Below are positions 34,401 to 45,644 of a DNA stretch of 64,000 nucleotides, one piece after another. Each line of letters begins with the position of its first letter. Position 1 is the first letter of the stretch. The notes below the pieces were generated by a model. That model searched no databases and was not told where the DNA came from. It saw only the letters and a list, made by a program, of their open reading frames with translations. The stretch lies in contig CM060124.1 of assembly GCA_030522415.1 (NCBI GenBank), positions 21,137,754 through 21,201,753 of the forward strand, read 5' to 3'. The DNA comes from Channallabes apus (Eukaryota > Chordata > Actinopteri > Siluriformes > Clariidae). Both the position numbers and the translations under genes were made by a program.

Positions 34401-37400
34401 CATTTGACAATTTCTTTTTGTGTGGTGCGATGCTAGCGGATCTGGTAAACCTTTAAGTATGATTTCTTGGGTTGTGTTATGGGTCAGTGGTGTTAGATCA
34501 GATCGTTACGGCTTTATTGCAGACTGTTTTAAGCTTAACTTTGAATATTTTCCATTTAAAGGTGAAGGTGTTTATAGCAAAGACAGAATCAGAGTTGAAC
34601 TTTACTTGTAGTAGACAGGGAGGAATTGAGCGCCACACGTATCAGGGCATGAAAAAAAAAAATCAAGGTAAAGTGCCTGGGCAGGTTAGGGTTCTGTCGC
34701 TCGAATAGACTTCACTGGTATGATGGTAGTAAAAAGTGCTAGCTTGTAAATGGATAGATTTCTAGCAATAAAAGTCAATATAGGGATAAGACAGAAACAT
34801 CGGTGTAGGAACAAAAAAGGGAAAGAATATACAGTATATATATTGTATCGGCCAAAACACAGTAAGGGTGCAGTTTTTTTTTAAGGTTATACATATAATA
34901 CAGAAAATATAAAGATGCCAAAGTTTACCTACTAACTTTAGTCATTTTGGAAAGATGATTTTGTATGTGCACCAAATATGCCATTTTCAGTGTTATATTG
35001 TCTTATTCAAACAATAATAATTTTAAATAATAATTATTAATATTTCTTTATGAGTATTAATACTAAAACTGGTCGAAACCTCTAGAAGCATATGACCTAT
35101 ACAAATTTGTGCTCAAATTAAAGCATTCTAGTTTTTGGTATAAGCTTAAGAGGCAAAAAATTTGTAATGTCCGTAACCATTTCAAATTCAAGATGCAATA
35201 TCTTCATTTTGCATTTTAACACTTTTTCAGGTTTCTTTCAGGTCTTTTCATGTGAAATCTAAATTGGCCAAGTTTCATCTATATGACACATGAGATCCTT
35301 GAAAGATTTGAATTTTAAAAACTTATGGACACTACATAAAAGGTCATGAAATTGTGTTTAGCAAAATATTTTTCACCTAAAGTAGGTGAAACACTTAAAA
35401 CTATATAATCAGCCAAAACATAAGATTAAAACAGGGAGTTTTTCCTTGCCACTGTCGCCCGCGGCTTGTTCACCAGGGAATATCTGACCATTTTGATTCA
35501 TACACATTCCATACAAACTTCAATAATTCTTTTGATTGTGTAAAGCTGCTTTGAGACAATGACAATTGTTAAAAGCGCTATACAAATAAAATTGAATTGA
35601 ATTAATGAAAAGTGTTTTACCAGGTGAGAAAGTTTATTTTCGGATAAAAGCATACAACACTACTATTCATAATACCTAATGTTCCTGATCTCCTGATCCA
35701 CGCTTAATCTTTTTGTAAATATACATACACATTTATATTTTTTCAGATAAAAAAAATAACACATTTGCTAAATACAATTTCATGTGCTTTTATGTAGTGT
35801 CCGTAACTTTTTTGAATTCAAATATTTCAATGATCTGAACAGTCATATACAGTAGATGAAACTAGTCTGGATTCTGAACACTGATACGTCCCATCCACAT
35901 GCCATACTAGTGTCCTCCTGGAGCACATTCAGCCGTAGACTGAGACCACCGAGTCTTTCCCTCCTGTGGCCATCAAACTGTAAAACTCACTTTTTGCACA
36001 GTACTTTTTTCACCAACACTGGTGAACTTCATATAAAAAAAAAAAATCATTTTAATCCCCAGGCAAACTTTACTTAGCCACTGATCTTTTAAATAACTAA
36101 AATGATGTTATAACTCTAGAAAGACACGTATTACAATCCATTAACTTGTAGACGATACACAAGCTGATAAAACATTTCTGCCATGTTGTTAAGGGGAAAT
36201 AATCAGTGATGTGATGTCTGGTCTGACACGATGTGGACTTACAATCTGAGGTTATCAGCTTTACCACTGACTATTACAAAGCACTGATACTGGTCACTTC
36301 TTTAACAGTCTAGATGTCTCATTACAGGCAAAATCATACCATACCAAGATACTGCAATAAACACATTTTGGATAGACTTGAGAAAACATGCCTCAGGGTA
36401 GGTTAATAATATATCAGAATATTATTTATATCACTGCTCTATCATACACTCTCACCATTTTGGCTTTACAAGTATGGTTTTCTGGTGGAGTAATAACCTT
36501 TTCGACTGCGTGTACACCCATTACGGTTAGTTTATGGGTTGTTGGTATTCAAATGTGTCAAGATTATAGAGGATTAAATTACCATCCAGGTCAAATTAAA
36601 GAATTTTCATCACCGCTGTTAAATATTTTTACAGGTTCATGAATATATTGAATCAGACTGGTGTTAAAACAGTCCTATCGCAACCTTTCCCAACAGGCTT
36701 ATCTGTACTTATGAGACACGTTCAAGTCAAACCTGGGATTTTTGATTAGCACACAACGTTATGAGAGTAAAAAATTTATTTCTCTGCAACACAAATGCAC
36801 TAGTGTTGCACTAGAGCTTGGAATCCATCAAGGTGTAAAGTTTTCTAAGTACGCCCGAACCATGATCAGACTGCATGCTTCAATCTGAAACACCGGCCTC
36901 CCAGGAATTCCCTTTATGGCCCAAACGTGTGTACATGTCTCCCAGACAAGTTCATGTAATGTGCATCTCTTCCATCAAATCATTCAACGCTATACAACCT
37001 TCTTTAAAACATTTGCAACATTCAAATGTTTCACCGCAGCTAAGAGGATCATAGCGTTACTGTACGGTTACACCCTCATTCAAGAGAAATTTCATCACGA
37101 AGTCCCGTTTTAATTTGAACGCCCCTCGTGTTTTACTTTCACAAATTAATACTGAATATTTCTATTGATCTACATCATCTATAATCATAAACCACAGCTG
37201 CATGAAGATTTTTCACAATGAAAAAAAAAGACCCTTTTAAAGTGATTTAGTGAGCTACAACGTTCACCAGCTTCTGTTCTTCACGTGTCTTGATTAGATG
37301 ATGAGGTGCAGAATCGAAGGTGTGGGAGACAGAGTACTTGCGTCTGTATGTAGAAACCACCATCATTTTCTAGACGGCCCTCTTTAAGCGATCAGATAGC

Positions 37401-39010
37401 TCATATATATCAAACACAGGAAACCCAGACACGTTCTCGCTGATATTCATGTAAGTAGCCAAACCACACAGATAAATGTCATGTACGATTCAGCTGGCAT
37501 TATAGAAACGATTTTTATTTCTGAATAAAGTAACTTAAAACTCAAAAAGTAAGAGAATCTACAGTAGAATGCGTCGTCAAAAAGGGAACAAATGTTTTTG
37601 CGCAAGCCTGAATATTTATCAAATAATTATAAAATATTACATATTTTGCTGAAAGATTTTGTCAAGCTTATTTTTCCTTTCAGTTATCTGACATTGAGAT
37701 TGAGGCATGGCTTGTTTGTTGTTCTGCTGAATTTCATCATACCGTAGATTTTTTCTTTTGTTTGCTTTTTTTTGTTAAAATGAAAAAACAACCCCCCAAA
37801 AAAAGAAATTCAAGTGATATCATAGACTGTAACCTGACACTACAATGCCTACAGTTTGAAAAAATGAGATTTTCCAAAACATCAATACATTAGTAGATCC
37901 TAGTAGATTAGCAAAGCCTATTAATAGAAAAGCGTACAGGTATCTGGGTCTTTTTTTGTATAACAGCCAGATGTTTATAGAGCAGATTCTGCAACCGTAT
38001 GACAGTTTAAAACTAAGAAATACACATTGTTAACATGCTACACTGTAAATGCATAACTATTATATATTATACAGTATTTAAGTTACAAATAATTACTACT
38101 AATAATAACACTAATGATTTTAAATAAAAAAAGCTTTGTTTTTTTTACAGTATGATTGTCACATGTCTAGGTGTTCTGATAATTTACACAATGTAATAAA
38201 TGTTTTTTTTTTAACTTGAAACATTGTAAAAAAAAATAATAATAATAATAAACTATTATTTTTTTACGAAAAAAATTTCTGTAGCGTTAATGAACGTTTA
38301 AACAACTAGAGACTTTACTCAGGTCAACTTTTATTCAGTAGATCGGTCATGTCACAATCTGTTAAGCAGATCTTATTAGAAGAAAACCTGAAAATCACAT
38401 GGGCAGTTGGAAGCAGCAGGTTGTAAAGGTTACGATATCTATTCATGTCCTCAAAAGGAAAAACGTCTCCAGGTGTCAAATAAGTAAAAAAAAAAAAAAA
38501 AAAAAAACATTTAAAAGTCTTGCTTCGGTTTTATGATATATATCTCGGTTATATTTAGTGTCCGTTTACTTAAAGCTGATACTTATCTGATCATTCTATG
38601 ACTTAAACTACTGTTAAATCTAGTATTGGCCAACAAAGTTTAAAATAAAGCCTGTGTCTAATTTTTTAAAGTTTAAAGATTCTAATTCTTGCTCATTTTT
38701 CTGCACATTACCACCACAAACCTACGGCCGGGGGCTAAACAACGAGGAATCGATAACGAGCGCCGATATTTAGTATAAATGAACGGCAAGTACAGTAGAG
38801 CGAAGATCTGTAGTATAATTCACTGGAAACCTGAGCTGAAAAGAACAAAAACACCACTTATTTTTTTTTATATTAAAAATATTTTACTAAAAACTTGCTA
38901 CATGGATTTGCTCATTAAAGCCTTCATGTGCATTTTGAACATTTGCATCTGTAAATACTTATACTTCCATATTTCCATAGAATTAAATACATATAACTGC
39001 ACATAAAACT

Positions 39011-39045
<35 letters not shown>

Positions 39046-42000
39046 CTGTAAAGCTGTTTTGCGATAATGTGTAGAACATTGTTAAAAGTGCAATATAAAG
39101 ATAACCCCTACTATACTAGACTAGACTCCTATTTAAAATGTTCATAATATAACCATTATATACCACTTTAGGAACTTATAAAATGCAGACTATTGTATTC
39201 CTTATAGCTTCTTTTTTACTATTATGATTATTTTACACTGAGATGTCACATCTGCATCACATCTGGTCTGAATTCTCTATAATTGGCTTGTGTAATGCTA
39301 GCTTTTGGTTCATATTGTATTGGTGGGTCAGTGGTAAAGTAGGTTGAAAGGTCCAATGCCACTGGAAGTGGTGCCGGTCCCGAGCCCGGATAAAATGACA
39401 GGGTTGAGCACGGAAGGGCGTTCGGTGTAAAACCTGTAGCTGGAATCAGATTGTCCACTGTAGCGACCCTTGATGAGGGCAGCTGAAGGATCATCAACAA
39501 CATTTTGTTTTGTCTGCCTATAAACCGCTTTTACTAAACAAACAACAAAATCACTAAAACCTTTGAAGTATTGACCCAAATATCTTCGAAACAGATAAGT
39601 CATTAGACGTGGCGTAAAGATGTTTTGACTGTATGCAAAGATGATCTCATTCGCAGACAGAATAAATTCCTTCAGCTACAGTATGTACAGTATAATGCAT
39701 CAAAACAAGCCATTCACATTAAGTGTTTTAGAAAAAGCTGTAGGCTGTTGGTTATGCATACACAGTGCAAACCCAGCTTCCCCCAAATGCAAATGTTCAT
39801 CAGTACTGTAGAAGAGAGTTCCAGAAAACAGGGGCACTACATGGAAATAAAACTTTTCAGAGATTCTCGAAGTCACACGTCAAAAGTGGGAAGGGTGCAG
39901 ACCTTCGTGAAATTTTTTGCATGTTTACCCCAAGTGGTATTCATTCTTTTTAGTTGAGTAATAGCGTCTGCATGCTTTATTCACGCTTATAGATGGAAAG
40001 TGCCCTCCCACATAGAGGTTCCTCTCTCTGAGCGATGGCAGCCGATCGCAAGCCAATGCTGATCTCGAAGCAGTACTTAGTTTTTTCCATGAAGACAAAC
40101 CTTAACTCATGAGTAACTGCAAAACTGATCTTAGATCAGAATTAAAAGAAAGAAGAAAAAAAAAAAAAGAAAAAAGAGAGAGAGAGATATATATATGTTT
40201 TTAAAAGTTTTATAGTAGGGCTCCTCAGCACATTTTCTGCTGTGCTTGTAATACTGAGAGACTCCATGACACAGACAGTGCATCATTGTTGGAAATATGT
40301 TAATGTTTCGAGAAAACAAAGGACGTCAGATCGAGTTAGTTGTTGTTGTTGTGATAAAACTGCTGAGGAGTCAGCTCTGGGGAAAGCACTTGACCATGAA
40401 TATATGGGTGTTTTATCAAAACTAATGATAAAAAAATTTCTGTTCAGATTTTCTGTAAAGCTGCTTTGTGATGACGTCCATCCCGCCGTCCATCTGCCCA
40501 CTTCAAAGCGAGATAGAAATATAATTGAACTGCGGTCGTTGACACTTGGTGTCCTGACCACTCGTTTCCTATTTTACAATTTTACATCGCTTTATAAAAT
40601 AATAATAATAAAAAAAAAAACTATATACAGTAAAACTAAATCTAGTCAAACATTAAATGAGAGAGAAAGGCAAAATGTACTGAAATGTTAAAATGTAGTC
40701 AGATTTAAATATTGCAGTTTTAGGGGCGAGGTGCGTGTTTGAACATTTTCCTAGGACTCTTTCATCTGAGATTAAGGTCTAAACTACTTTAAGACGATGG
40801 ACGCGGTCAGACATTGCTTAATCATTAGACTTTGCCGAAATACGTCCATCATTCTAGTTGGCTGTTTGCCAATTTCTAATAAAATCCGTTTCTTTACAAA
40901 GTAACTCGGACAGGTAACAGAGTAAAAGAGAATTCTTGTGCAAAAATAATTGCACATCATTCTCATAAAGACTCGTAAGGATATGATTTGTTCTTAATAG
41001 TCTGTATTTCAAGTGAATAAACAAGCAATTTAAAAGTTTTGATCATTTCGCTACAAGATCATCAGATTTAACCCGTTGACCAAATGTTCGCATTTATTTC
41101 CACACACATCCCAGTCGTACTTGTGTCCGGTATATTAGCGGACGCTCTGCTTTGTAGCACAGTAGAACTCTTGTCCCATTAAGCAGCTCCACATTGGGGA
41201 CGCTTCTGTCTTGCTTCTATATCACTCATGTGATAAAAGCTACCACATGAAGATGTAAGCTTTTAACAGAAACAATAATAGTTTTTTCATCAGTTTTTTT
41301 TAAACACATGCGAACATCCTCCGAAGAGTTAATACCTTTTTTGTTTCAAAATTATAATACATGTGGTTAGACATATTTTCTGAAGAATTTTTCTGATATT
41401 GACAAAACATATAAAATATATCATTTGAAACGTTGTGAGACAGATAGGGATATTTTTATTGTCTCTGGCACGATAAAAAAAAATTATTCATTCTGTGGCA
41501 TAATTTCTGGCAGGTACGTAAGCAGATAAATGAGACATTAAAATATTAAACCGTATCATAATATTTTAGTAAATGGTCATTTTGATTTATAGTAGTTTCG
41601 AGGCAGTCAACACTTCAAAGATGACAAACGTTTGCCAAAATCTACATCTTTAATTCCATAAATTACATTAATTTTTTTTATGTTATTAAATGAGTGCGAG
41701 CAATTAGATTTCACAGTATTCAAAAGGCTCTTTAATAAATGATGAGATCACAATAAAAGTGTACACCAAATCAGTGTTCACAATGTACAACTTCCAAATT
41801 TAAAATAATGAAATTTATCACATGGGCATAAGCAACAGGGTGTATTGTGCGTTGGAATACAAGGACGGTGTTGGGTATGAGTTTAAATACGTGAATCTAC
41901 GGGTCGCTCAGGAATTAAATTCAGAGTGTAAAGTGATTAATGAATGTATAGTAAATGAGGTATTGTAGTAGACCTATTGAAAATCTGTTACACAGCTTTA

Positions 42001-42864
42001 TTTAAAACTATAGCAGTCGACAAAGGTGTATGGTTTCGACTGCAAAATTCTAAGTGACAAAAAAGGTAAACATGTTTAAACCAAGGACCAATAAACAAAG
42101 GCTTTGCTTTTTTTAAGGTTTTATATGACTTTAGGCTTAGAAGACTGAATCACAGAAATTTTAGTCACTGTTCACGTTTATTTTACATTATCTACGAATT
42201 TTCGGCTACCTTTTCCCCCGAAAGCTTTTAACATAAAATTTCAGTAATGTATATTAATAATAATTCTATAAAATGAACTAAAGATTTACTAATGTTTCCC
42301 AGAAATATTAAATAGACATTATGAATATATATCACATTGTCCAAGCCATATAATATTGTTTAATATGGACATCGCTGACATGCAATTTAAGGCCCTTTCA
42401 TATAACTTAAAAATTGCCAGATGCTCCGATATGCAACACACACAAAGAAATACATTTGTATTAACATTGCGTTTGTCTTAGTTACCAACATTAAAAAAAA
42501 AAAAAAAAAATTTATTCATTCATAGACCTTTATGACCAGAATGGAGGCTCTTGTAACGACACCCATCAGAAGCCAATTTGATTACAACAAAGATGGCCGA
42601 CTCGTTTCACTCAAACCAGAACCTGCTTTTGCAGCGGATGTTCATTCCGTTGCATGTACTGTATCTCATGTTCCTGAGTGATCCCCTTAGCTTCTCCCTT
42701 TGATCATCAATAATGTCAATATTCTCCAAGTTGAAAACTTATAAAAACATTTCAGAGGAGGAAAAATAAAAATAAAAAAGTGCAATAAAATGTCAAGCCG
42801 TACCTGCAGGAGAGATGATGATGAAGAGCAGCAGCACCAAAGCACCAGTCTTCTGAAGACCCAT
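22443..42864 (-). CDS. cd247: T-cell surface glycoprotein CD3 zeta chain, 8 exons
   Basis: Signalling subunit of the T-cell receptor and some NK receptors; its phosphorylated ITAMs recruit ZAP-70. Exons in transcript order: 42804-42864, 28515-28609, 26934-26978, 23897-23968, 23746-23778, 23029-23082, 22765-22791, 22443-22511. Phases join cleanly to 151 aa (human about 164). Exon 1 is a signal peptide ([17 protein letters not shown]). Exon 2 is a very short ectodomain plus the membrane helix: [16 protein letters not shown] keeps the dimerising Cys and the Asp that pairs with receptor basic residues. Three ITAMs follow: YASL-x6-YDGL, YTRL-x7-YKEI and YQGL-x7-YDSL. The end, [14 protein letters not shown], is very close to the mammalian C-terminus. 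Each ITAM is split by a phase-0 intron two residues into its first YxxL. Intron 1 is 14.2 kb; intron 3 is almost wholly an L2 element. Identification is secure; exon 4's acceptor (GAAAAAG before TCT) is weak and could be checked. Confidence 0.93.
23975..26905 (+). mobile_element. L2-clade LINE, 5'-truncated, inside cd247 intron 3
   Basis: Non-LTR retrotransposon in antisense to cd247. The main ORF (24213-25880, 555 codons; similar sequence starts upstream near 24030) is a reverse transcriptase. It has [12 protein letters not shown] and a [14 protein letters not shown] block, the [11 protein letters not shown] motif, and the [11 protein letters not shown] active site (YADD at residues 276-279). 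The end, [18 protein letters not shown], is typical of L2. No endonuclease domain remains. The 3'UTR has a CT-rich tract (about 26170-26262) and a GCGCTATACAAATAAAA tail followed by (GAATT)n ending at 26905. In motif A the usual catalytic Asp is Asn (residue 186, LLNLSAAFD), and residues near [14 protein letters not shown] appear frame-scrambled. The copy is therefore dead. The exact 5' end is uncertain by some tens of bases. Confidence 0.88.
27540..27970 (+). mobile_element. Decayed Tc1-like fragment in cd247 intron 2
   Basis: Starts with the GCCATAACATT terminal motif (also at 5672). It runs into a transposase-like stretch ([19 protein letters not shown], then [10 protein letters not shown]) and skips to CACACCTTCAGAGGTCTTGC (about 27903-27922), the 3' part of the same family. 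The middle of the transposase has been deleted. Confidence 0.55.
28735..29055 (+). repeat. Dispersed repeat with (CATC)n and tRNA-like 3' segment
   Basis: A (CATC)6-type run (about 28741-28767) is followed by GGGAGGAAACCGGAGAACCC, ACATGGAGAGCATGCAAACT and CTAACCACTAAGCTACCATGCC. The same modules recur at 50380-50440, 50935-51025 and 52130-52325. This is a common fish interspersed repeat; I cannot name the family with certainty. Confidence 0.6.
29433..31034 (+). mobile_element. Full-length Tc1-like transposon, 1602 bp, TA duplication
   Basis: Ends CAGTGGTGTGAAAAACTATT and its reverse complement AATAGTTTTTCACACCACTG are flanked by TA on both sides (29431-29432, 31035-31036). The inverted repeats are long, about 215 bp each (29433-29650 and 30820-31034), and still very similar. 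The 1.6-kb length is typical of Tc1 elements. It is inserted in a (TA)n tract in cd247 intron 1. The transposase inside is broken (see next entry), so any movement would need an enzyme supplied in trans. Confidence 0.92.
29813..30815 (+). pseudogene. Tc1-like transposase, two frameshifts
   Basis: DD34E transposase of a Tc1-type element. ATG at 29813 opens an HTH DNA-binding domain ([20 protein letters not shown]). A deletion of a few bases near 29921-29928 shifts the frame. The rest of the second HTH ([19 protein letters not shown]) and the catalytic domain are then open. [16 protein letters not shown] and [11 protein letters not shown] hold the three acids. A second deletion of about a dozen bases near 30716-30720 shifts the last part of the protein out of frame; the original end is at about 30813-30815. 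Family members are about 340 aa; the longest intact piece here is about 260 codons. All three catalytic residues survive, so inactivation is recent and due only to the indels. Confidence 0.88.
31205..31260 (+). repeat. (GA)n microsatellite
   Basis: GT-rich then GA-rich simple repeat (GAGAGAGAAAAAGAGAGAGA and on). Confidence 0.85.
31600..32155. mobile_element. Rearranged mariner remnant with inverted C-termini
   Basis: On the minus strand, about 31960 to 31670 reads [20 protein letters not shown] and [19 protein letters not shown]. This is the mariner DD34D block (DNARPHTA, PPYSPDLAPSD). The C-terminal motif HWDKC appears twice, facing opposite ways: minus strand at about 31618-31645 and plus strand at about 32015-32030, ending in GDYIKK and a stop. 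The right end has CTGGTTTGACTTGAACGCC (about 32128), a terminal motif shared with 36718 and 47498. Confidence 0.6.
32156..35289. other. cd247 intron 1, AT-rich stretch
   Basis: No exon or RNA gene supported. Includes an (AAT)n run (about 32741-32760) and several chance open frames without homology. TA-rich simple sequence occurs at about 34830. Confidence 0.4.
35290..35842. repeat. Inverted-repeat element interrupted by an L2 tail
   Basis: About 35290-35365 (with GGACACTACATAAAAGGTCA and TGAAATTGTGTTTAGCAAA) is a diverged reverse complement of about 35767-35842 (with TGCTTTTATGTAGTGTCCGT). The arms are about 75 bp. Between them lies a truncated L2 3' end. No target duplication was identified. 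Confidence 0.6.
35430..35606 (+). mobile_element. L2 LINE 3' end, severely 5'-truncated
   Basis: About 175 bases match the 3'UTR of the L2 copy at 26715-26905: GGGAGTTTTTCCTTGCCACT, TGTAAAGCTGCTTTGAGACA and GCGCTATACAAATAAAATTG, ending in GAATT repeats. Same strand as the larger copy. Confidence 0.85.
36715..37137. mobile_element. Mariner-type MITE or remnant
   Basis: The left end ACGTTCAAGTCAAACCTGGG (about 36719) and right end, reverse-complemented, GGGCGTTCAAATTAAAACGG are inverted. They match the terminal motif at 32128 and 47498. The interior has traces of the same mariner family as 31600 but no open transposase. Confidence 0.5.
37138..39009. other. cd247 intron 1, mostly AT-rich
   Basis: Holds a minus-strand frame open from 37489 to 37247 except for one TAG (37370-37372), with stretches such as [20 protein letters not shown] recognise no family and see no splice context. 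The rest has poly-A/T runs and no feature. Confidence 0.3.
39011..39103 (+). repeat. (GT)n microsatellite and L2-like tail
   Basis: A (GT)n run (about 39013-39044) is followed by GTAAAGCTGTTTTGCGATAA and TTGTTAAAAGTGCAATATAA. This resembles the 3' tail of the L2 copies at 26835 and 35538 and is diverged. Confidence 0.5.
39104..42803. other. 5' part of cd247 intron 1
   Basis: AT-rich intron sequence with short A-runs. Open frames here (such as 40242-40691 plus, 39246-39603 minus) lack homology and splice context. No element with clear ends was found. Confidence 0.4.
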
Positions 42865-43440
42865 TGTTCGTTAGCTGATCTCAGAATCCCAGCAATTCTT
42901 CACCGACCACTCGATTTCCTTGAGTAGTTTTTTTTTTTTTAACCTTGGGGTCAGGTCCAAGATCAGAGGTTTCGGTGCTTGAGCACACGGTGTTGCTGAA
43001 AGAACTCTCTTCACAGCTGTGTGGTAGACACCACTTCTTCTTTGAAGCTCCAGGCTCAGTCTGGTAACAGGAAGTGGCTCCTCCGAGCTCCACCTGGTGA
43101 TGCAGAGGTGCCTCCTCCCCTTTGACGTGGGTGTTGCAGCCTGTTGACTGATGCTTTGCGGCCTGTTTTCTGAGACTTCCTCTGTTGTTAGATGAAGTTC
43201 TGTAGGTGATGAGGATTAGCAGGACGGGTGCTGTTTTCACGAGGGGAAACGAGGGTCATGAGACTTTAAGGAACAAACGAAGGGTACTACAGGGGTCTCC
43301 CTTCAGAGCCTCCACATCTTTGTTCTCGAGTTTACTTTTTACTTCTGAGATTACACACAGCACGCTGGCAAACAAAGACTTCTAGAAGACAAAAACCTCA
43401 ACTTATTGAGTAAAAGCATCAGAATGGTGGCGTGCTAAAA
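42865..43440 (-). promoter_or_regulatory. 5'UTR and promoter region of cd247
   Basis: This stretch lies directly upstream of the cd247 ATG and is richer in G+C than its surroundings. It includes an ETS-type core CAGGAAGTGG (about 43069). ETS factors such as Elf-1 drive mammalian CD247, but the assignment here rests on position and a short motif. The 119-codon minus frame (42881-43240) begins with GTG and ends just before the cd247 start; I take it as chance. Confidence 0.35.
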
Positions 43441-45644
43441 TCAGTAACACACTGTGGCTTGTTGGAAGCAGTTAAACTTTTATTTCATTGCATGGGTTTT
43501 TTTTTTTTTTTTTTTTTCACAGATTACACCTTCACAACATTACACAATATTAGCAACATGCAAGAAGACTTGCTACTGAATGAAACCCTATTAACAGCAG
43601 GAAACTGAGGCTCATTCATTACGCCATGTAATGTATAGACTAACGATTGTGCAAAGTGCAAAAAAAGTGATCATTAATCATCTGAGATCACCCACTTGTA
43701 TAAGGATCAAAATATAGACCTTGTTTGTTTTAAAAAAGTCTCTGACAAGCATTTTAAAATTATGCTGGCATGAAAAAAATATATATATGAAAAACATGGA
43801 TTAAAAATATCTTATTATAAATATTGTCTTCACAAAAGTACCACAATCATCTAGGTAAAATGACAGAATTGGCCCAATACCTCATTGACATGATGGATGC
43901 TACATACTGTAATCCTGGCTAGTGTCAACATCTGGAACAATTTAGGTCAGTTTTTGTAAAAATCTGAACTAGGTACTCAAATGTGGGTTTCTTAAAATGT
44001 CTTTTGCATATGAAGCCTTGACATAATTTGATGGATATTTTGTATAAATACAATATATGAACAGTTTGATAGCAAAACGCAATAAAAGGCCATTTTTTTT
44101 TACTTTTGTATTTTTAATGACTATTATTGTTTTCCTCTGGCACACCAAATTACCTACAATAAAATGTTTAATTGGAAAACCACTACTAATCTTTATTAAG
44201 CTTTACAAGCTTTAAACCTCCACTTTTTAAGCAAACCATGACCTGGAGTGGCCATGTTACAAAGCAAAACTCGACACATCCCAAAAAGTCAATTACATCG
44301 CTTCTGTCACATGATCAGTGAAACGAAACCACCAGCTGTGCTAAAAGCAGCTGCCACGAGTGAACTAAATGCACTGGAATATTATAAAATGTTGACGCCA
44401 AGAAAAAAGATAAATAAAATAGGGTCGTTGCACCATTACTGCCGTTGCAGTTACCACTGCATTAATGTAGTACACAATATGTTCAGTGAAATAAAACATT
44501 TAGTGGTTTAGATGTCATCCCAACAACATACTTACATACTTGAAAAAAAAATAATAATAACATTATATGGGATACCATCATGTAACATTCTGTTTCACTT
44601 CCAAATTGATACTTCTCTTTTTTTGTTCTTGTTTTGCTCCTACTATCATTAGCACTGGTTTTGGCACATTTGGGAGCCATGAAACCAAAGTGAAAGTGAA
44701 ACTGGTAGAGGAGGAGGTTGATGATGCCGTAAAGCTGGAGCGTAAAACTGGATCCAAAAAGGGTCGTGTGGATGGAGGCTTTCGCTTGGTTCGAACAAAA
44801 TGTCAGCACCCACGCCGGCCCTTTCTGGATTTGAGTTTGACATCTAAACTAAAATTCTTTAATTGTTTTTAACATTTCTAATTAAAATTCTCTTTCCATT
44901 TGTGTGCAACACTTCATTCAACACTTATTCTAATAAATGTTCTAATATGTAGGTAGTGACTCACTACAAAATCACAAAACATGAATGTGCTATCTTTTAT
45001 ATTTAAACTCAACTGATATCATTGATATTAAATTGCATACTTAAATTTCCACAAACGGATTTATACATTGAGACCAAACTTTTGGAAGTGGAGTTAGAGT
45101 TCACGCAAAATTCACACATATATAACCCAAACTAATTTGGCTGTTAAAAAGCATCGGTGCTTTATAACATCCTTGTGTCTATAAGAAAACATGCTTACCA
45201 AATATGCTTTATTAGCTTCCATCTACATAATGTACTTATTGCTTCTTTTGAAAAACACTACAAAACTGCTATAAAAAAAAAAAAAAAACTGGAGTTCTCT
45301 CATTTTGCAGTCAAACTGTTCATATCTACTACAATTGCAATGTACAGTAACATCCATTTATCAAGTTCATTTCTCAAATATGTGACCCCACACATTGTGT
45401 CGTGTAACCTTTCATAATCTTATAACTGATTACTGATAACGTTGACATCTCAAACTATTATTATAATCCCTGAGATCCATTAAAGTGCAAGTCCCCAAGA
45501 TAAGCAGTGAGCATCAACACGTATAGACCAGTAATGTAGTTAAATGTTTAAAGAAGCATTGCATGTATATGAACACATGGCATACATTATTCTGTCGACT
45601 GTCTGAAAGCAGGAAACGACACACGTCACTCATACAGGTATTCC
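43441..45644 (-). other. creg1 3' flank, probably including its 3'UTR
   Basis: Lies between the creg1 stop and the cd247 promoter. Minus-strand AATAAA candidates occur at about 45208, 44192 and 43478, so the 3'UTR could be 0.4 to 2.2 kb. The plus-strand frame 44567-44872 (lysine/glutamate rich) has no family match. Confidence 0.4.

Noticed and set aside
38943..39800. Octamer motifs ATTTGCAT/ATGCAAAT near 38943 and 39787
   Set aside because: Counted as background; the AT-rich window yields several by chance, and these have no promoter context.
40242..40691. 149-codon plus frame in cd247 intron 1
   Set aside because: Composition is that of AT-rich intron sequence, with no motif and no partner exons.
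42881..43240. 119-codon minus frame upstream of cd247
   Set aside because: Begins at GTG, terminates before the cd247 ATG and has low-complexity lysines. Treated as 5'UTR/promoter sequence.
44567..44872. 101-codon Lys/Glu-rich plus frame
   Set aside because: No homolog recognised, no splice sites of quality, and it lies antisense in the creg1 3' flank.
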